The notes: generated from the letters alone by a model not told the origin. Positions 25,995-35,246 are shown, counted from the first letter of the stretch. The stretch: 64,000 nt of DNA from Vicingus serpentipes (GCA_024103385.1 JAGFIT010000025.1:1-64000), one strand, 5' to 3'. Made by a program: numbers and translations.

Positions 25995-26031
25995 AAAGTC
26001 GGAGGAAATATGAAAAATTCCTCCGACTTTT
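25995..26031 (+). terminator. Strong hairpin between receptor and ABC importer genes
   Basis: AAAGTCGGAGGAA (25995-26007) pairs perfectly with TTCCTCCGACTTT (26018-26030) around a 10-base loop, with TT following. It starts 9 bp after the receptor stop and ends 13 bp before the next start codon. It can terminate or attenuate transcription so that the receptor is made in excess of the importer. Confidence 0.75.
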
Positions 26032-26043
26032 AAAATATATCTT

Positions 26044-26913
26044 ATGAAAAAAATAATCCTTTTATCATTCATTTCCGCTATATGTTTTGGTTGTGGAAGA
26101 TTTGACAATAAAGATGAAAAACAAGAAAATAAAGAACGAATAGTTTTAATTTCTAAACAATACTGTGAAATAATACATGCCTTAAATGCAGAAGAAAATG
26201 TAGTAGCTGTAGATATTTCAAGCGTATATCCACCAAAAGTAAAAGAATTACCTACTGTCGGTTATCACAGAGCACTAAGTTTAGAAGGCTTATTAGCAGC
26301 TAAACCAACCTTAATTATGCACAATGGCTTAAAATCGCTGGGACCAGATCATATTGTAAAACAATTACAAGATTTACAGATTCCTATGAAAGAATTTGAT
26401 ACTAAAAGTGAAGACATTGAAAGTACAAAAGCACTTATTCAGGAAATGGGAAATTATTTCAAAAAAACAGCTAAAGCTGATTCATTGTGCACAAAACTTG
26501 ATGCTGACATGAAACTTGCCATGGAAAATGTAACTCAATATGTTGATACCCCAAAAGTATTAGTGATTCATTTTGGTAGAGCATCTAATGTATATTTAGT
26601 AATGACCAAAAAAGGAACAGCAGCAAAAATGGTAGAATGGGCTGGTGGAACAATGGCTGTTACTGATACTTCTGGTATGAGACACCTATCAGCAGAAGTA
26701 GTTACACAATACGATCCTGATGTTATTCTGTTAACTGATTTTGGTTATGACCGTCTAGGTTCTAACGAAAAAATACAAGAGTTACCAGGTGTATCTAGCA
26801 CAACTGCTGCAAGAAATAACAAAATTTACAGAGTTAATGAATGTGACTTGGTTTACTTAGGTCCAAGAACTGGAGAAATAACCTTAGAACTTCAAAAACT
26901 GATACATCAATAA
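26044..26913 (+). CDS. hmuT: Heme-type ABC transporter substrate-binding protein
   Basis: 289 residues with an N-terminal signal and a Cys at about residue 17 (CFGCG), probably a lipoprotein though the lipobox is imperfect. The fold is that of TroA/BtuF-type binding proteins: RIVLISKQYCEIIHAL, then SSVYPPKVKELPTVGYHRALSLEGLLAAKPTL, where LPxVGYxRxLSxEGxLxxxP is characteristic of the HmuT hemin-binding branch. C-terminal TQYDPDVILLTDFGYDRLG and LPGVSSTTAARNNKIYRV. It would carry heme (or a related tetrapyrrole/siderophore) in the periplasm to the permease. The stop overlaps the permease start by one base (TAATG). Confidence 0.82.
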   Translation: MKKIILLSFISAICFGCGRFDNKDEKQENKERIVLISKQYCEIIHALNAEENVVAVDISSVYPPKVKELPTVGYHRALSLEGLLAAKPTLIMHNGLKSLGPDHIVKQLQDLQIPMKEFDTKSEDIESTKALIQEMGNYFKKTAKADSLCTKLDADMKLAMENVTQYVDTPKVLVIHFGRASNVYLVMTKKGTAAKMVEWAGGTMAVTDTSGMRHLSAEVVTQYDPDVILLTDFGYDRLGSNEKIQELPGVSSTTAARNNKIYRVNECDLVYLGPRTGEITLELQKLIHQ

Positions 26914-27926
26914 TGAAAAAAATCTATTTGATATTAGTTTTATTAACCATTGTTGCGGTTATTATTTCTATCCGTTATGGAGCTGTCGACTTATCATTGA
27001 AGGAAATTTTAAGTGCACTAAACAAATGGTTTACAGATAACCCAGACCTAACACTAAACGAACGGATTTTACTAGAAATAAGATTACCAAGAGCCTTATT
27101 AACATTAATTGTAGGAAGCAGTTTAGCCGTTGGAGGAGTTTTAATGCAAGGCTTATTTTTAAATCCAATTGTAGAACCTGGTTTAATAGGCACATCGAGT
27201 GGAGCAGCCTTTGGTGCTGCTCTTTACTTTGTGTTAGGAGCAACCTTTAGCTTTAATACCGGTGAATGGACCTTACCTATTGCAGCTTGTATTGGAGCCA
27301 TGCTTTCTACATTTCTGGTATTTATGTTTGCCGAATCTAAAAAGCAAAATAAAAGTTCCATTACCAGTTTATTATTAATTGGTATTGCCATCAACGCTTT
27401 ATTTTTAAGTGGGGTAGGTTTTCTAGCCTACATTGCCCGAGATCCACAAGCCAGATCTATTACCTTTTGGAATTTAGGAACACTTTCAGGAAGCAATTGG
27501 CATGCTGTAATTATAGTAGGTATTACTTCGGTAATTTGTATTTTAATTGGATTAAGATATGCCAAACAACTTAATGCATTAATGCTTGGGACTTCCGAAG
27601 CAAAAAATTTAGGTGTAAATGTAAAAGCATTAAAAATTAAAGTATTAATTGTAAATGTAATATTAGTAGCAGTTGCCACTTCTTTTACAGGTATTATTGG
27701 CTTTGTAGGTTTAGTGGTCCCTCATTTACTTCGTATATTAAAAGGTTCAGATAACCGTTACCTTATAATTGGAAGTGTCTTAATGGGTGGTCTTTTACTA
27801 AGTGTTGCCGACATCTTAGCTCGTTTACTTTTAGCTCCGGCAGAACTACCTATTGGAATTGTAACCACTGCTGTTGGTGCTCCTGTTTTTATTTATTTAT
27901 TACGCAAAAACGAATATTATTTTTAA
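26913..27926 (+). CDS. hmuU: FecCD-family ABC permease, heme type
   Basis: 337 residues with about nine to ten membrane spans. Family phrases are LRLPRALLTLIVGSSLAVGG-like text (residues about 55-75), MQGLFLNPIVEPGLIGTSSGAAFGAAL, and IIGFVGLVVPHLLR in the ATPase-contacting loop (about 262-275). BtuC/HmuU-type permease for heme, B12 or ferric siderophores; context with the HmuT-like protein favours heme. Translationally coupled to the genes on both sides. Confidence 0.87.
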   Translation: MKKIYLILVLLTIVAVIISIRYGAVDLSLKEILSALNKWFTDNPDLTLNERILLEIRLPRALLTLIVGSSLAVGGVLMQGLFLNPIVEPGLIGTSSGAAFGAALYFVLGATFSFNTGEWTLPIAACIGAMLSTFLVFMFAESKKQNKSSITSLLLIGIAINALFLSGVGFLAYIARDPQARSITFWNLGTLSGSNWHAVIIVGITSVICILIGLRYAKQLNALMLGTSEAKNLGVNVKALKIKVLIVNVILVAVATSFTGIIGFVGLVVPHLLRILKGSDNRYLIIGSVLMGGLLLSVADILARLLLAPAELPIGIVTTAVGAPVFIYLLRKNEYYF

Positions 27927-27927
27927 G

Positions 27928-28704
27928 ATGTTAAAAGCCGAAAACATATCCTATCAAATAGATAATAAAACCCTTCTTAACAATATTTCTATTGAATTTA
28001 ACACAGGCGAAACAACTTTAATTGTAGGGGCTAATGGCGCAGGAAAATCTACCCTAATAAAAGTGTTAAGTAAAGAATTAAACCCAACTGCCGGCACAAT
28101 TACTTTTAACAAACAACCTATCCAGTCATTTAAAACAAGTGAATTAGCTAAAGTAAGAGCTGTTTTATCTCAAAGTAATGAACTTGCTTTTCCGTTATTA
28201 GTAGAAGAAGTTATTATGATGGGACGTTATCCACATTTTGATAATAAACCTGCTGCAACTGATATTGCTATTTGCAAGCAAGCAATGGAACTATTTGATA
28301 TAACTAAATTTAAGGATAGAAATTTTTTAACGTTGAGTGGTGGAGAAAAACAGCGTGTGCATTTTGCAAGAATTGTAGCCCAAATATGGAACAATAACAC
28401 AACTGAAACTAAATTGTTATTTTTAGATGAACCCCTCACCTTTTTAGACATTCGTTTTCAGTTAGACTTTATGAATATTGTAAAAGAATTTATCAAACAA
28501 CAAAACCTAATTATTATAGGTGTATTACACGATTTAAACTTAGCCATTAAATATGCGGATAAGATTTTGTTATTGGACAATGGAAACCTTTTAAAGTATG
28601 GAACTCCAAAAGAAGTACTCACATCAGAAAATATTGAAAAAACTTTTAAAATAACTCCTCATCTATATCAAAAAAATAAAGAAGAGACTTACTTAATTTT
28701 CTAA
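27928..28704 (+). CDS. hmuV: Heme-type ABC transporter ATP-binding protein
   Basis: 258 residues from ATG 27928, the start that places MLKAENISYQ as usual for HmuV; an in-frame upstream extension to 27874 lies inside the permease gene and encodes an unlikely hydrophobic tail. Walker A GANGAGKST (about 35-43), signature LSGGEKQRVHFAR (about 135-147), Walker B LLFLDEPLTFLD (about 161-172) and the switch His in GVLHDLNLA. It energises the permease encoded one base upstream. After the gene a weak CG-anchored inverted repeat precedes the second small-protein gene. Confidence 0.9.
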   Translation: MLKAENISYQIDNKTLLNNISIEFNTGETTLIVGANGAGKSTLIKVLSKELNPTAGTITFNKQPIQSFKTSELAKVRAVLSQSNELAFPLLVEEVIMMGRYPHFDNKPAATDIAICKQAMELFDITKFKDRNFLTLSGGEKQRVHFARIVAQIWNNNTTETKLLFLDEPLTFLDIRFQLDFMNIVKEFIKQQNLIIIGVLHDLNLAIKYADKILLLDNGNLLKYGTPKEVLTSENIEKTFKITPHLYQKNKEETYLIF

Positions 28705-28787
28705 TAATAACCGTTTAATTAATCGGTATTGATGATGTAACAATAAAATTGTTACTTTGCGTTGCACTTTTATTAGCAATTTTAAGT

Positions 28788-29318
28788 TTGAAAAAACTCA
28801 TCAGCATATTTCTATTGATTTGTATCATTTTTCCATTTGTGGGAAGTGTAGGTTGGTTAACCTATCAAAAACAAAAAGTTAAAAAACAAATTAAGCGTGA
28901 GATTATTGCTAGTATTGATAAAAGTGAATTGGTACAATTAACTTTTACAAAAGATCAATTAGAAACAGAATTAGAATGGGAACACTCCAAAGAATTTGAG
29001 TACAACCACCAAATGTACGATATTGTTGAAGCTGACACTACCGAGAATATTATTACCTATTGGTGTTGGTGGGATACTGAAGAAACAGAGTTAAATCAAA
29101 AACTAAAAAAAACCTTAGCTAATTTTTTAAACAACGATACCAAAAACAAAGAAACCAAAACGCGTTTTGCTAACTTTTACCAATCACTTTTTCATTCTAA
29201 AACAGAAGCTTGGAAAGCTCTTAATAAACAAGTAAGCAAAACCAACAACTTTGCTTATATTTTTAATTACTCTTCATTACATTTTCCACCAACTACTCCA
29301 CCACCAAATTATAGTTAA
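28788..29318 (+). CDS. Small membrane-anchored protein before TonB receptor, copy 2
   Basis: 176 residues from a TTG start at 28788, chosen because it aligns residue for residue with the GTG start of copy 1 and gives the same length; a longer frame opens at 28749 but its extra codons overlap a TACTTTG promoter-like sequence. One N-terminal span (LISIFLLICIIFPFVGSVGW), then DKSELVQL, W.HSKEF, MYDIVEADTTE, YWCWWD, TRFANFYQSLF and a tail FPPTTPPP. Paralogue of 22948-23478. It lies between the ABC importer and the heme-type receptor gene. Both copies use rare start codons. Function unknown; iron/heme uptake by context. Confidence 0.75.
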   Translation: MKKLISIFLLICIIFPFVGSVGWLTYQKQKVKKQIKREIIASIDKSELVQLTFTKDQLETELEWEHSKEFEYNHQMYDIVEADTTENIITYWCWWDTEETELNQKLKKTLANFLNNDTKNKETKTRFANFYQSLFHSKTEAWKALNKQVSKTNNFAYIFNYSSLHFPPTTPPPNYS

Positions 29319-29340
29319 ACATTTTTACAAACCATACCTG

Positions 29341-29367
29341 TTCGTTTTTAAACAAAGTAAAAACGAA
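29341..29367 (+). promoter_or_regulatory. Hairpin before heme-type receptor gene
   Basis: TTCGTTTTTA (29341-29350), loop AACAAAG, TAAAAACGAA (29358-29367): a perfect 10-bp stem. It occupies the same place relative to copy 2 of the small gene and its receptor as the hairpins at 23493-23561 do for copy 1, though the sequence differs. Confidence 0.5.
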
Positions 29368-29400
29368 TGGAAAACAATTGTTTAACCTATAATTTACACA

Positions 29401-31809
29401 ATGAAAAAATTGATTTTATTATGGTTAACACTTGCTATGTATTGCATAAGTAATGCACAAGTAGTAACCATAAAAGATAAAGAAACAGCACAACCATTAG
29501 AATTGGTTACGCTGATAAGTGAAGAACCCAAAGCGTTTGCCACAACAAATGCTAAAGGACAAGCAGATATTTCTAAATTTTCGGGAATAGAAAAAATTGA
29601 AATTCGCTTATTGGGCTATTCACCTATAACAAAAAGCTATGCTGAAATTGAAGCCAATAACTTTATTGTTGAGCTAGAAATTTTTGGCGTTCAAATGGAT
29701 GAAGTTATTGTTTCTGGAACTCGATGGAGCCAGAGCACCAAAGACCTTACCGCAAAAGTAACAAGCATTAATGCTAAAAATGTAGCCTTACAAAACCCAC
29801 AAACCGCTGCCGATTTATTGGGTACTTCTGATGAAGTATTTATACAAAAAAGTCAGCAAGGAGGAGGAAGTCCTATGATTAGAGGTTTTGCTACTAACCG
29901 CTTGCTTTATACCGTTGATGGTATAAGAATGAACACAGCTATTTTTAGAGCAGGAAACATTCAAAATGTCATCTCCTTAGATCCATTTGCAACAGAAAAT
30001 ACCGAAGTACTTTTTGGTCCAAGCTCTGTAATTTATGGAAGTGATGCCATAGGAGGAGTAATGAGTTTTAAAACACTAAGCCCTCAACTTTCATTAACCG
30101 AAGGCGAAGAATTAATTACAGGTAAAGCCATAACCCGTTACTCATCTGCCAACAATGAAAAAACAGCACATTTTGACATTAACATTGGATGGAAAAAATG
30201 GGCTATAGTTTCCAGTATTTCTTCGAATAATTATGATAACCTTAAAATGGGAACTCATGGCCCTAAGGAATATTTACGACCGTTTTACGTGCAACAGCAA
30301 AATGGTTTTGATGCAATTATTACAAATGAAGACCCTTTAATCCAAAACCCATCTGGTTATACTCAGCTCAATATGATGCAAAAATTGAGGTTTAAACCTA
30401 ATGAAAAATGGGATATTGAATACGGTTTTCATTATTCTGAAACATCAAATTATTCACGTTACGATAGACATATTCGTTATAAAAACGGATTGCCTCGTTA
30501 TGGCGAATGGTACTATGGCCCGCAAATATGGTTAATGAACAATTTAAACATCACTAATAAAAGCGAAAACTTTTTGTACGACCAAATGACTGTTCGTTTA
30601 GCACAACAGTACTTTGAAGAAAGTAGAGTTAGCAGAGACATCAACAAATCTGACCGAGAAAATCGAGTAGAAAAAGTAGATGCCTACTCTGTAAATATTG
30701 ATTTCAATAAAAACATTGGTAAAAAAAATGAATTGTTCTATGGTTTAGAAGCCGTACAAAACGAAGTAAATTCTATTGGAACCAACGATGATATCTCTAC
30801 AGGAGAAACCGTTGAAGGTCCTGCCCGATATCCACAATCTACTTGGGCATCTTATGCCGCTTACCTCAACACACAAATACACTTAGGCCAAAAAGTAATG
30901 ATGCAAGCAGGAGTTCGATACAATATGTTTCTGTTAGATGCTCAATTTGATACTACTTTTTATCCATTTCCTTTTACTGAAGCAAACCTAAGTAATGCTG
31001 CCACAACCGGTAGTTTAGGGTTTAGCTACCGACCAACAGAAAAATGGGCATTCAGTACCAATGCTTCCACAGGTTTTCGTTCTCCGAATGTAGATGATAT
31101 TGGTAAAGTGTTTGATTCCGAACCAGGTGCTGTAGTCGTTCCTAATCCGGATTTAGAAGCTGAATATGCTTACAACATTGATTTCGGTATTGCTAAAGTT
31201 TTCGGTAATTCGGTAAAAGTTGATGCAACTGCTTTTTATACCTTATTAGATAATGCTTTAGTTAGACGAGATTTTACCTTAAACGGGCAAGACAGTATAA
31301 TTTATGATGGCGATTTAAGTCAGGTTCAAGCTATACAAAATGCTGCTGTAGCAAATGTTTATGGAATACAGGCAGGTTTTGAAATTAAATTAGCTTCGGG
31401 CTTTAGTTTTTCTTCTCGCTTTAATTATCAGGTTGGTGAAGAAGAGTTAGACGATGGTACAACTAGTCCATCTCGACACGCTGCTCCTTGGTTTGGAACA
31501 GCACGTTTAACATATAGCAAAAACAAAGTAAATGTACAATTTTATGGCGTTTATAGCGATAAAAAAGTTTTTGATGATTTACCAGAAAGTGAAAAATCAA
31601 AAACAGAAATTTATGCCATCGATAAAAATGGTGACCCATACTCTCCTTCATGGTATACACTTAATTTTAAAGCCATGTATAAAATATCCGACCACTTTAC
31701 CGCTAATGCCGGTTTAGAAAATATTACCGACCAGCGTTACAGACCTTATAGCTCAGGTATTGTTGCTCCCGGCAGAAATTTCATTATTTCGCTACGAGCT
31801 AATTTTTAG
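29401..31809 (+). CDS. TonB-dependent receptor, heme/hemoglobin type
   Basis: 802 residues, signal peptide ending SNAQ. A short regulatory-like domain (about 20-100), then the plug: DEVIVSGTRW (TonB-box region), MIRGFATNRLLYTVDGIRMN, TEVLFGPSSVIYGSDAIGGV. In the barrel, FRSPNVDDIGKVFD and VPNPDLEAEYAYN correspond to the FRAP and NPNL boxes of heme receptors such as HmuR. Ends in SLRANF with the C-terminal aromatic. It should take up heme or hemoproteins and pass heme to the HmuTUV-type importer encoded upstream. A strong terminator follows. Confidence 0.9.
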   Translation: MKKLILLWLTLAMYCISNAQVVTIKDKETAQPLELVTLISEEPKAFATTNAKGQADISKFSGIEKIEIRLLGYSPITKSYAEIEANNFIVELEIFGVQMDEVIVSGTRWSQSTKDLTAKVTSINAKNVALQNPQTAADLLGTSDEVFIQKSQQGGGSPMIRGFATNRLLYTVDGIRMNTAIFRAGNIQNVISLDPFATENTEVLFGPSSVIYGSDAIGGVMSFKTLSPQLSLTEGEELITGKAITRYSSANNEKTAHFDINIGWKKWAIVSSISSNNYDNLKMGTHGPKEYLRPFYVQQQNGFDAIITNEDPLIQNPSGYTQLNMMQKLRFKPNEKWDIEYGFHYSETSNYSRYDRHIRYKNGLPRYGEWYYGPQIWLMNNLNITNKSENFLYDQMTVRLAQQYFEESRVSRDINKSDRENRVEKVDAYSVNIDFNKNIGKKNELFYGLEAVQNEVNSIGTNDDISTGETVEGPARYPQSTWASYAAYLNTQIHLGQKVMMQAGVRYNMFLLDAQFDTTFYPFPFTEANLSNAATTGSLGFSYRPTEKWAFSTNASTGFRSPNVDDIGKVFDSEPGAVVVPNPDLEAEYAYNIDFGIAKVFGNSVKVDATAFYTLLDNALVRRDFTLNGQDSIIYDGDLSQVQAIQNAAVANVYGIQAGFEIKLASGFSFSSRFNYQVGEEELDDGTTSPSRHAAPWFGTARLTYSKNKVNVQFYGVYSDKKVFDDLPESEKSKTEIYAIDKNGDPYSPSWYTLNFKAMYKISDHFTANAGLENITDQRYRPYSSGIVAPGRNFIISLRANF

Positions 31810-31831
31810 TTTATAAAACACTTTAATTTTT

Positions 31832-31868
31832 AACCTGCTATTCCATAATGGAATAGCAGGTTTTTTTA
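31832..31868 (+). terminator. Intrinsic terminator of the heme uptake locus
   Basis: AACCTGCTATTCC (from 31832) pairs with GGAATAGCAGGTT (to 31862), with CATAATG at the apex, followed directly by a run of T. It begins 22 bp after the receptor stop. Confidence 0.92.
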
Positions 31869-31923
31869 TTATACTAAGCCCATTTAAATCAGAGCCCCCT
31901 TTCAGTAAAATCAACAGCAATGA

Positions 31924-31963
31924 AAAACCCCAAAGAAATAGTAAAAAAATTTCTTCGGGGTTT
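31924..31963 (-). terminator. Intrinsic terminator of tRNA-Gln
   Basis: On the minus strand AAACCCCGAAGAAAT pairs with ATTTCTTTGGGGTTT (one mismatch) and is followed by T-rich sequence. It lies 14 bases beyond the mature 3' end of the tRNA. Confidence 0.85.
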
Positions 31964-31976
31964 GAATTATTTAATG

Positions 31977-32047
31977 TTGTCCCACAAGGATTCGAACCTT
32001 GAATGACGGTACCAAAAACCGGAGTGTTACCATTACACCATGGGACA
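31977..32047 (-). tRNA. tRNA-Gln (anticodon TTG)
   Basis: 71 bases. Acceptor stem TGTCCCA/TGGGACA (7 pairs, discriminator A, CCA not encoded), D stem GTGT/ACAC, anticodon loop TTTTGGT with anticodon TTG, four-base variable region, T stem CAAGG/CCTTG with loop TTCGAAT. The anticodon stem is CCGGT/ACCGT, so its outermost pair (27-43) is a C-T mismatch while the other four pair. It reads CAA (and probably CAG) codons. Confidence 0.95.
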
Positions 32048-32057
32048 TTAAGGTCGG

Positions 32058-32088
32058 CAAATGTAATAAAATATTTTTTCCGCCCAAA
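32058..32088 (-). promoter_or_regulatory. Promoter of tRNA-Gln, Bacteroidota consensus
   Basis: On the minus strand TTTG (32085-32088) is followed by exactly 19 bases and then TACATTTG (32058-32065), matching the -33/-7 consensus of the Bacteroidota primary sigma factor. The -7 element ends 10 bases before the mature tRNA 5' end. Confidence 0.88.
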
Positions 32089-32171
32089 ACAATTTTTAAC
32101 ATCAATTAACATCCTTTAACGAGAAATACTTTAGAATTTCATATTTTCGTGAACTGGAAATATTTAATGCT

Positions 32172-35100
32172 ATGAACTACAAAAAATTAAATAACATTAT
32201 AGGCTGGGTAATATGGGCAATAGCCTCATTTGTTTACATCTCTACATTAGAGCCTACCACTAGTTTTTGGGATTGTGGTGAATTTATCGCTACTGCATAT
32301 AATTTAGAAGTTGGTCACCCACCAGGAGCTCCTTTATTTATGTTAATTGGAAGATTTTTTACCATGTTCGCTTCTAACGAAACAGCAGCTTATGCCATCA
32401 ACATGCTCTCTGCATTAAGTAGTTCTTTTACGATTTTATTTTTATTTTGGTCCATTACCGCTGTTATTAAAAAATTAGCGCTTAAAACAGGCGAACTCAC
32501 CTCAGATAAAACCATTGCCATTTTTGGTGCTGCCGTTGTGGGTTCCCTAGCTTATACTTTTTCTGATTCTTTTTGGTTTTCTGCCGTAGAGGGGGAAGTG
32601 TATGCCATGTCATCATTATTTACTGCCGTTGTGTTTTGGGCAATACTAAAATGGGAGTCGGTAGCTTCTGAAAAACACAGTACAAGATGGATGGTGCTTA
32701 TTGCTTATTTAATGGGTTTATCAATAGGTGTTCACTTATTAAACTTACTTGCCATACCTGCTATGGTATTTTTATACTACTTTAAAACACGAGAATTAAA
32801 CGCAAAAAATTTAGGTGTCGCCACTTTGTTTTCGGTATTGGTATTAGGAATTGTACAGTTTGGAATTATTCCAGGCACCTATAGTTTAGCCTCTAAATTT
32901 GAATTGCTTTTTGTCAATTCAATGGGAATGCCTTTTAATTCTGGAATGATTTTTTATTTCATGCTAATTGCTGGGCTGGTTGCCTGGGGATTGTATTACA
33001 CTCAAAAAAATGATAAAGTGTTACTCAACACTATTTTATTGTGTTTTACTGTGATTTTAGTAGGTTATTCTACCTACAGCGTTATCATGGCAAGATCTGC
33101 TGCCAACCCACCAATGGATGAAAACAATCCTGAAAATGTTTTTAGCTTACTATCATACTTAAACCGTGAACAATATGGAGAAGCTCCTTTTTTAACAGGA
33201 CAATATTTTAACACTCCGTTAGATGCAAGAGAACCTTATAAAGAAGGAAAAGCGACCTATTTTCAAAACAAAAAAACAGGTAAATACGAAATCGTTAATA
33301 AGGGAAATAAAAACAAACCTAATTATGATGAGAAAACATCCGGCTTTTTACCTAGAATGTGGAGTGCTCAATCGCATCATATTAGAGACTACAAAGCTTG
33401 GACTGATTATAAAGGAAAAAACAAACGAGCATCCAATGGACAAACAATAAAGATCCCTACTTTCGGAGAAAATTTAGCTTTCTTATTTAACTATCAATGG
33501 GGTCATATTTACTGGCGTTACTTCATGTGGAATTTTGTTGGTCGACAAACAGATGTGCAAAACACACAACCAGGAGATGTAGTTAATGGTAATTGGATAA
33601 GCGGAATTCCACCAATTGATGCTATTCGTTTAGGCAACCAAAGTAAATTACCAAAAAGTACAACCAATAATCCTGGTCACAATACGTATTATTTCTTGCC
33701 ATTAATTTTGGGATTAATAGGATTAATCTATCAGTTTATGAAAGACCCGAAAGACTGGTTAGTTTTAGGATTATTGTTCTTTTTTACGGGGTTGATGATT
33801 AATTTCTACACCAACCCTCCTTCACCTCAACCAAGGGAAAGAGATTACGCTTATGTAGGCTCTTTTTATGTGTTTGCAATATGGATTGCTATAGGTGCTT
33901 ATGCCTTATTTGAATCCTTAAGTAAAAAAGCACCACAAAAATTAAGTGCAATAGCCGTTTCTATTGTTTGCTTACTTGCCGTACCAACATTAATGGCTAC
34001 TCAAAATTGGGATGATCATGATCGTTCTAAGCGTTACACGGCTAGAGATTTTGCTAAAAATTATTTGAATTCTTGTGCTCCTAATGCTATTTTATTTACC
34101 AATGGGGATAATGACACCTTCCCATTATGGTATGTGCAAGACGTAGAAAGGTACCGAACTGATGTTAGAGTAGTTAACTTAAGTTTACTTAACACTGATT
34201 GGTACATTGAACAAATGCGAAGAAAAGCCTGGATTGCTGACGGTATTCCTCAGCGTATTCCAGAAGAAAAAATACGTCAAGGAACCAATGACTACTTACC
34301 AATATATGAAAAACCTGGAGTAACTGGGTATAGAGATGTAGATGAAATTATCGCTTTTGTGATAGATGATACTCCTAAGTCAAAAGTTGGTGTAGGTCAA
34401 GGTCAAAATCAAGTGGATTATATCCCTACTAAAAACTTTAAGATATCGGTTGATAAAGCAACTGTTTTAGCTAACGGAACAGTCTCTCCAGATAAAGCTG
34501 ACCGAATAGTAGAAAATGTGGAATGGACGATAAACAAAAGCTACGTTATGAAAAATGATTTAATCATTTTAGATATTTTGGCAGCTAACGATTGGAAAAG
34601 ACCTATTTACTTTGCAATTACTACAGGCGCTGATAGTTATTTGGGATTAACTGATTACTTCCAGTTGGAAGGATTAGCATATCGATTAGTTCCTTTTAAA
34701 GCACAAAGTTTTGATGGGCAAACTGGAGAGGTAAATACTGAAATTATGTATGAAAACTTGATGAATAAGTTTCTTTGGGGAGGAATGAAAGAAAGTAAAA
34801 TTTATATGGATGAAAACAATCGAAGAATGTGTATGAATTTTAGAAACAATTATGCACGATTAGCTCAAGAATTTATTCGCTTAGGAAAAAATGATAAAGC
34901 AGAAGAAGTCTTAGACATGAGTGTTTCCTCTATTCCAGAAAGCATTGTGCCTTATGATTATTTTATGCTGTCTTCTGTAGAATTATACTACCGTATTGGA
35001 CAATATGAAAAAGGGAATAGTATCGTTCGTAGCTTAGTGGATCGATATGAAGATGAATTAATCTATTATTTATCGTTAAAAGGTGATGCTAAAAAATCAG

Positions 35101-35246
35101 TAAAAGACGAAACAGACCGATCAAAGTACATCCTTCAACAATTAATTATATTGACTAATGAAAAATACAAAGAATCTGGATTAGGAGAAGAAATGCAAGC
35201 TCGCTTTGTGAATATCAACAGTTTATTAATGAACCAAGGAAGCTAA
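32172..35246 (+). CDS. DUF2723 membrane protein, PMT-like glycosyltransferase fold
   Basis: 1024 residues. N-terminal half with about 10-12 membrane spans. The first loop carries the family motif TSFWDCGEFIATAYNLEVGH followed by PPGAPLF (about residues 30-55), whose acidic residues recall the active site of protein O-mannosyltransferases. A second landmark is FYTNPPSPQPRERDYAYVGS (about 551-570). The C-terminal half is soluble, including a helical TPR-like end. The family is common in Bacteroidota and is thought to glycosylate exported proteins or handle lipid-linked sugars; the reaction is not established. First gene of an operon, 2 bp before the FkbM methyltransferase gene. Confidence 0.9.
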   Translation: MNYKKLNNIIGWVIWAIASFVYISTLEPTTSFWDCGEFIATAYNLEVGHPPGAPLFMLIGRFFTMFASNETAAYAINMLSALSSSFTILFLFWSITAVIKKLALKTGELTSDKTIAIFGAAVVGSLAYTFSDSFWFSAVEGEVYAMSSLFTAVVFWAILKWESVASEKHSTRWMVLIAYLMGLSIGVHLLNLLAIPAMVFLYYFKTRELNAKNLGVATLFSVLVLGIVQFGIIPGTYSLASKFELLFVNSMGMPFNSGMIFYFMLIAGLVAWGLYYTQKNDKVLLNTILLCFTVILVGYSTYSVIMARSAANPPMDENNPENVFSLLSYLNREQYGEAPFLTGQYFNTPLDAREPYKEGKATYFQNKKTGKYEIVNKGNKNKPNYDEKTSGFLPRMWSAQSHHIRDYKAWTDYKGKNKRASNGQTIKIPTFGENLAFLFNYQWGHIYWRYFMWNFVGRQTDVQNTQPGDVVNGNWISGIPPIDAIRLGNQSKLPKSTTNNPGHNTYYFLPLILGLIGLIYQFMKDPKDWLVLGLLFFFTGLMINFYTNPPSPQPRERDYAYVGSFYVFAIWIAIGAYALFESLSKKAPQKLSAIAVSIVCLLAVPTLMATQNWDDHDRSKRYTARDFAKNYLNSCAPNAILFTNGDNDTFPLWYVQDVERYRTDVRVVNLSLLNTDWYIEQMRRKAWIADGIPQRIPEEKIRQGTNDYLPIYEKPGVTGYRDVDEIIAFVIDDTPKSKVGVGQGQNQVDYIPTKNFKISVDKATVLANGTVSPDKADRIVENVEWTINKSYVMKNDLIILDILAANDWKRPIYFAITTGADSYLGLTDYFQLEGLAYRLVPFKAQSFDGQTGEVNTEIMYENLMNKFLWGGMKESKIYMDENNRRMCMNFRNNYARLAQEFIRLGKNDKAEEVLDMSVSSIPESIVPYDYFMLSSVELYYRIGQYEKGNSIVRSLVDRYEDELIYYLSLKGDAKKSVKDETDRSKYILQQLIILTNEKYKESGLGEEMQARFVNINSLLMNQGS

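Noticed and set aside
27874-27927. Longer N-terminus of the ABC ATPase
   Set aside because: The extra codons overlap the permease gene in another frame; ATG 27928 gives the family's standard start.
28749-28787. Longer N-terminus of the second small receptor-linked protein
   Set aside because: The paralogue aligns from 28788 onward and both then have 176 residues; the extra region holds a promoter-like TACTTTG.
31792-32112. 106-residue frame on the minus strand
   Set aside because: It covers the terminators and the whole tRNA-Gln gene; not a protein gene.
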